64,000 nt of DNA from Acanthaster planci (Eukaryota > Echinodermata > Asteroidea > Valvatida > Acanthasteridae). The stretch is taken from positions 2,254,920 to 2,318,919 of the forward strand of contig NW_019091366.1 of assembly GCF_001949145.1 (NCBI RefSeq), in the 5' to 3' direction. Positions 60,961 to 64,000 of the stretch are shown piece after piece; position 1 is the stretch's first letter, and every line of letters starts with the position of its first letter. The translations under genes were made by a program, and so were the position numbers. Below the pieces are notes generated by a model. The model was given only the letters and a program-made list of their open reading frames with translations, did no database searches and was not told the origin of the DNA.

Positions 60961-62659
60961 AAAATAAGTATATCTCTTAAGGATTCGTTTATACCTTGTG
61001 GCATGCCCAGTTGGTCGATTCTGGGATTTATTGTTTGGGCGACCCCCACCGAAAATAATCAAATCTTATACACATCGACCCAAATGTTCTGTCAAATTAC
61101 ACGCCTAATATAAATGTTGACATTGAATGGAGGACGCTCAGAGTGAAAGGTGACGTGCGGTGTTGGTCACATGAATGTTAGGTCATTTGGATGCCTGCGT
61201 GGATATTTTAGTCATTAGGCTAATAGGAAAACAGAAACTGGACTTGTAAGACGAAAGTGTTTTCTGTAATCCTAGTTTCCTGTAAATATTGAAAAAATCA
61301 TCACTTAAAAATTTTGTTTCAAAAGTAAAGAGACCAAATCATTTATATGATGTGACTTCTTTTCTTCACGATGGCTGCTGCTGACATTGTTACAACGTCA
61401 TGAATTATTCAAAGCAGGATCTCTCCACATTCAATTTATTCAGTAATTGCTTGTGTCACAAGAAACGTCATTACCGTGAACCAATCAAAATCATCAAGCT
61501 ACCCCTTGAAACCTTCCTCAATCATTCAAGCAATTTAATTGGTAAGTAACCACACTCCTCCCGATGACGTAGAAGATTCTATTCAACATTCAACTCGAGA
61601 TAAATCATTCACTGAGAGACCGTGTTCAGAATTGGACCAACGGCTTTTTACCACAGCGCTTGATTTATCCATTTAAAAAGGCGCGAAAATATATATCTAT
61701 TTCATCCGTCAATCAATCACGTTGTAGGCGCCGATATGATGTCACAGTGAGATAGTTCCCACAAAATTTATATCTGTACGAACATATTAATTAACTACGC
61801 TTTAAAATAAAATGCGTATCATTGCTAAGTTAGGTCACAGTGACATAGGCACGCGGTTGACGTTAAAAAGTAATAAGGAAAGCATAAACGAAAAATCACA
61901 AACACTAACAAACACAAACCATTTAAATCAAAGTGTGCAGTGAACTTGTCTTGCCTACTTGTATTTTGGTGCAACAGATAACACGAAAGAGCCGTTGTCT
62001 TTTCAACGCATGGACTTCCATGCACTCAACAGTCCGGCAAACGTTTGGGAAATTGACTAAATTTCTGGAATTTGTACAATTCAGTAAAGTTGAAGCTGTG
62101 TTTGCTTTGATTTCACCCTGGCTATTTGCTTGCTTTTGCCCGCTATATTTGCTTTTATTGACCAATTTTTTTTTCAGCATCGCGCGTGGCGATTCTTTGC
62201 CTATGTAAGCGAGAGGTGTCATCATTTTTGTATACTTCGGCATAATTACCGGACCAGTATGTAGCATGATTGAGGCTTTGACCTAGATTGGAAAGCGAAA
62301 ACAAAGTGGAAAAAATACACACAAAGTCAAACTGGCTCCCGGCTGTATATAGAGACAAAGCAGATATGTTAGCATAAAATATGAACAAGACCCCGATATG
62401 AAGTTAATAAACTTTAAAGATTTCAATGAGAACATTTTAAATTCAGGATTCGAAGTCTGTCTTTTAAAGTTCTCCTTCTACTATTAGATTTTTGAGACCT
62501 CATTATTTAAAACAGTTCACCAGAGGTATGTGAAATGTCACACAATTTTGTGCCAATGTCTTCTTGCTCGAGTGTCTAGCCAAACCCAGCTTTAATGAAC
62601 ATTAATCTTATTCAAATTATGAACGTTTATTTACCAAACTCTCTGCTAAAATAACTGCT
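60961..62659. other. Noncoding, nothing recognised
   Basis: AT-rich. The overlapping - and + strand frames at 61923-62267 look like chance. Confidence 0.5.
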
Positions 62660-62960
62660 TGTTATAGTAAGTGCTTGCTGATTTTTTTTCTGTGCTGGCT
62701 CTGTGGTGTTGGGATCGCACCGCAACCCGCCAGGGCATTTATGGGGAGAACTTTGCCAAATGAGCCGTGGAGAGTAGTCAAGACAGACGCGGCTAAGTTT
62801 AGTTTAATCTCGGGCTTGTGTCTCGGGGGGTAAAACCGAGCCATCGCATGGCGTCTTCTAAGTAGCTGACCTCTGACCCGTCGTGAAGTCATAGATGTCA
62901 ACTTGTCATCGTGTCTTTATCAGACACGAAAAAGGCGCCAATAACCCCGCTTGAGTCCGA
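62660..62960. promoter_or_regulatory. Candidate regulatory island with DR1 nuclear-receptor element
   Basis: TGACCTCTGACCC (62867-62879) is, on the - strand, GGGTCA-G-AGGTCA, a consensus direct repeat spaced by one base as bound by RXR, HNF4 and COUP-TF type receptors. The surrounding 300 bp are GC-richer than their flanks. Confidence 0.3.
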
Positions 62961-63569
62961 AAATATGGAAAAATATGAAATGATCGTGTCATGGGTTGAC
63001 ACCTAGGGTGGTTTTCTTGACAAATTTACAAGTTCTGCTCCCTTTCCCAGTAAATGTTAACACTAAACATGATTTGGTTGTGCTACTTTTTCTGGGATAT
63101 GTCTGTTCTATTTTTCTTGAATTTATTGCCTCGTGTCAGTTGAAATTAACGAAGCAAAAATTATTGCACTGCCCCAAATCATCTAACAGGCTGAAAAAGA
63201 AATTAATGGCGTCAACAGAGGGCGCTTTGCCCAAGTTCTAAAAATGTAATAGGTCTTTCTCAGAGGATATCAAACGCGATGAAAAATATTCTCAGTCTTA
63301 AAATTGACATGCATGTTTGAAAGTGTGATTCAGATTTGATTTGCTTTTAACCTCAGTCTGCTTAGAAATGGACATTTTCTCCTGGCTGCAAAACCAAACC
63401 CATCGAAACTTGGATCGAGTCAAGCTAAACGTGGACGGCCTTCGAAGCATTGTAAGCGTCAAAGTGCGCATTACCTTGCCAAACCATTCAGATAAAATGA
63501 AAACACTCCATAATTTTCATCTTCTTTCCCAATGTGTTTCTTCGTTCACATTTTGCACTTAAGCTACTT
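62961..63569. other. Noncoding, with a CTCF-like word
   Basis: CAACAGAGGGCGCTTT at about 63211-63226 (+) matches the CTCF core in the opposite orientation to the two matches at the left end of the window. Otherwise AT-rich with no gene recognised. Confidence 0.4.
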
Positions 63570-63800
63570 CCGTTGTTTTTATACGGTCATCGTTTTACGA
63601 GCGCGTGCAATAAATGGGCGGTAAACGGTGCGGTCGCGTGTTTTAGCACAATAAATCCGGCGCGCGCGATGGCAAGTCCATGAAGCCGAGCCAAGCACGG
63701 CAGGACAAATAATCAGACGAGAAGCAACCTGACGCCGAAATGACTGACGCACGGTAGCCGATACATCACCATCAACACCATTCGTTTCCATTCAGCCTCT
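63570..63800. promoter_or_regulatory. CpG-rich candidate regulatory island
   Basis: Contains GGCGCGCGCG near 63659 and two Cdx/posterior-Hox type words (CAATAAATGGGC near 63608 and CAATAAATCCGG near 63650). The - strand frame 63579-63791 is arginine-rich and unsupported. Confidence 0.25.
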
Positions 63801-64000
63801 CATCGCTTCTTGTGCCGTCTTCTCTTTTGGACAATCCTGTCACCGATTCCACTGTGTAATTTGAAAGTCGAGTATACAGGAAAATTACGGATAGATCATC
63901 ACTTGCCCTAAATTTTTCTGAACAAACGAACAGTAAAATCTTGGATGCAGTCTTCGTGAAAGTTTCATCAACAGGGAATTACTTTTTATTAAGCTTTATA
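63801..64000. other. Noncoding, nothing recognised
   Basis: AT-rich end of the window. Confidence 0.5.

Noticed and set aside
1-64000. CRISPR arrays, operons, riboswitches or a phage-like system
   Set aside because: The window is clearly animal genomic DNA with spliced genes; no regularly spaced repeats or bacterial signals were seen.

Overview
This is a eukaryotic window, not a bacterial one. It is about 60% AT, has no operons, and holds one convincing protein-coding gene spread over three exons with long introns and canonical GT/AG splice sites. That gene is an Emx (empty spiracles) homeobox gene on the + strand, CDS 28863-42081, 261 codons. It has the family's N-terminal eh1-like motif, a YPWF hexapeptide, a homeodomain split by an intron between homeodomain residues 44 and 45, and the KKKGSHH..NRWR tail signature. 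The organism is probably a marine invertebrate deuterostome (hemichordate, echinoderm or amphioxus). This rests on the Emx sequence, on many copies of short words such as TAGGCCTA and TACATGTA, and on the type of LINE remnant present. I cannot fix the species.

Layout. About 28.9 kb upstream of the start codon holds no recognisable gene. It contains a 35-bp imperfect inverted repeat (610-838) flanked by two CTCF-like words, a repeated hairpin motif (2944-3031), a dense GAACA/TGTTC cluster (7020-7171), and a 5'-truncated LINE tail on the - strand (about 12960-13450). It also has several GC-richer, motif-rich islands that could be Emx enhancers (8680-9060, 18470-18740, 20400-20640, 21040-22130, 24600-24930, 25500-25860, 26800-27130). 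Just upstream of the gene, 27866-28222 is open in several frames on both strands and contains a strong splice-donor sequence, so an upstream exon is possible.

The gene: exon 1 (28863-29328), a 4.5-kb phase-1 intron, exon 2 (33807-33988), an 8.0-kb phase-0 intron, and coding exon 3 (41944-42081). Both introns contain GC-richer islands, and intron 2 carries a weak tRNA-like segment that may be a decayed SINE.

The 22 kb downstream is again without genes. It has further islands (47660-48480, 53160-53640, 54090-54380, 55100-55400, 56480-56850, 60730-60960, 62660-62960, 63570-63800) with recognisable binding-site words: AP-1, paired E-boxes, Runx, a DR1 nuclear-receptor element and X-box-like sequences. 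One developmental regulator isolated in a 64-kb gene-poor stretch with scattered dense islands fits a long-range regulatory domain. All regulatory calls are inferences from sequence words. I see no CRISPR array, intact transposon, confident RNA gene or clearly novel protein system.
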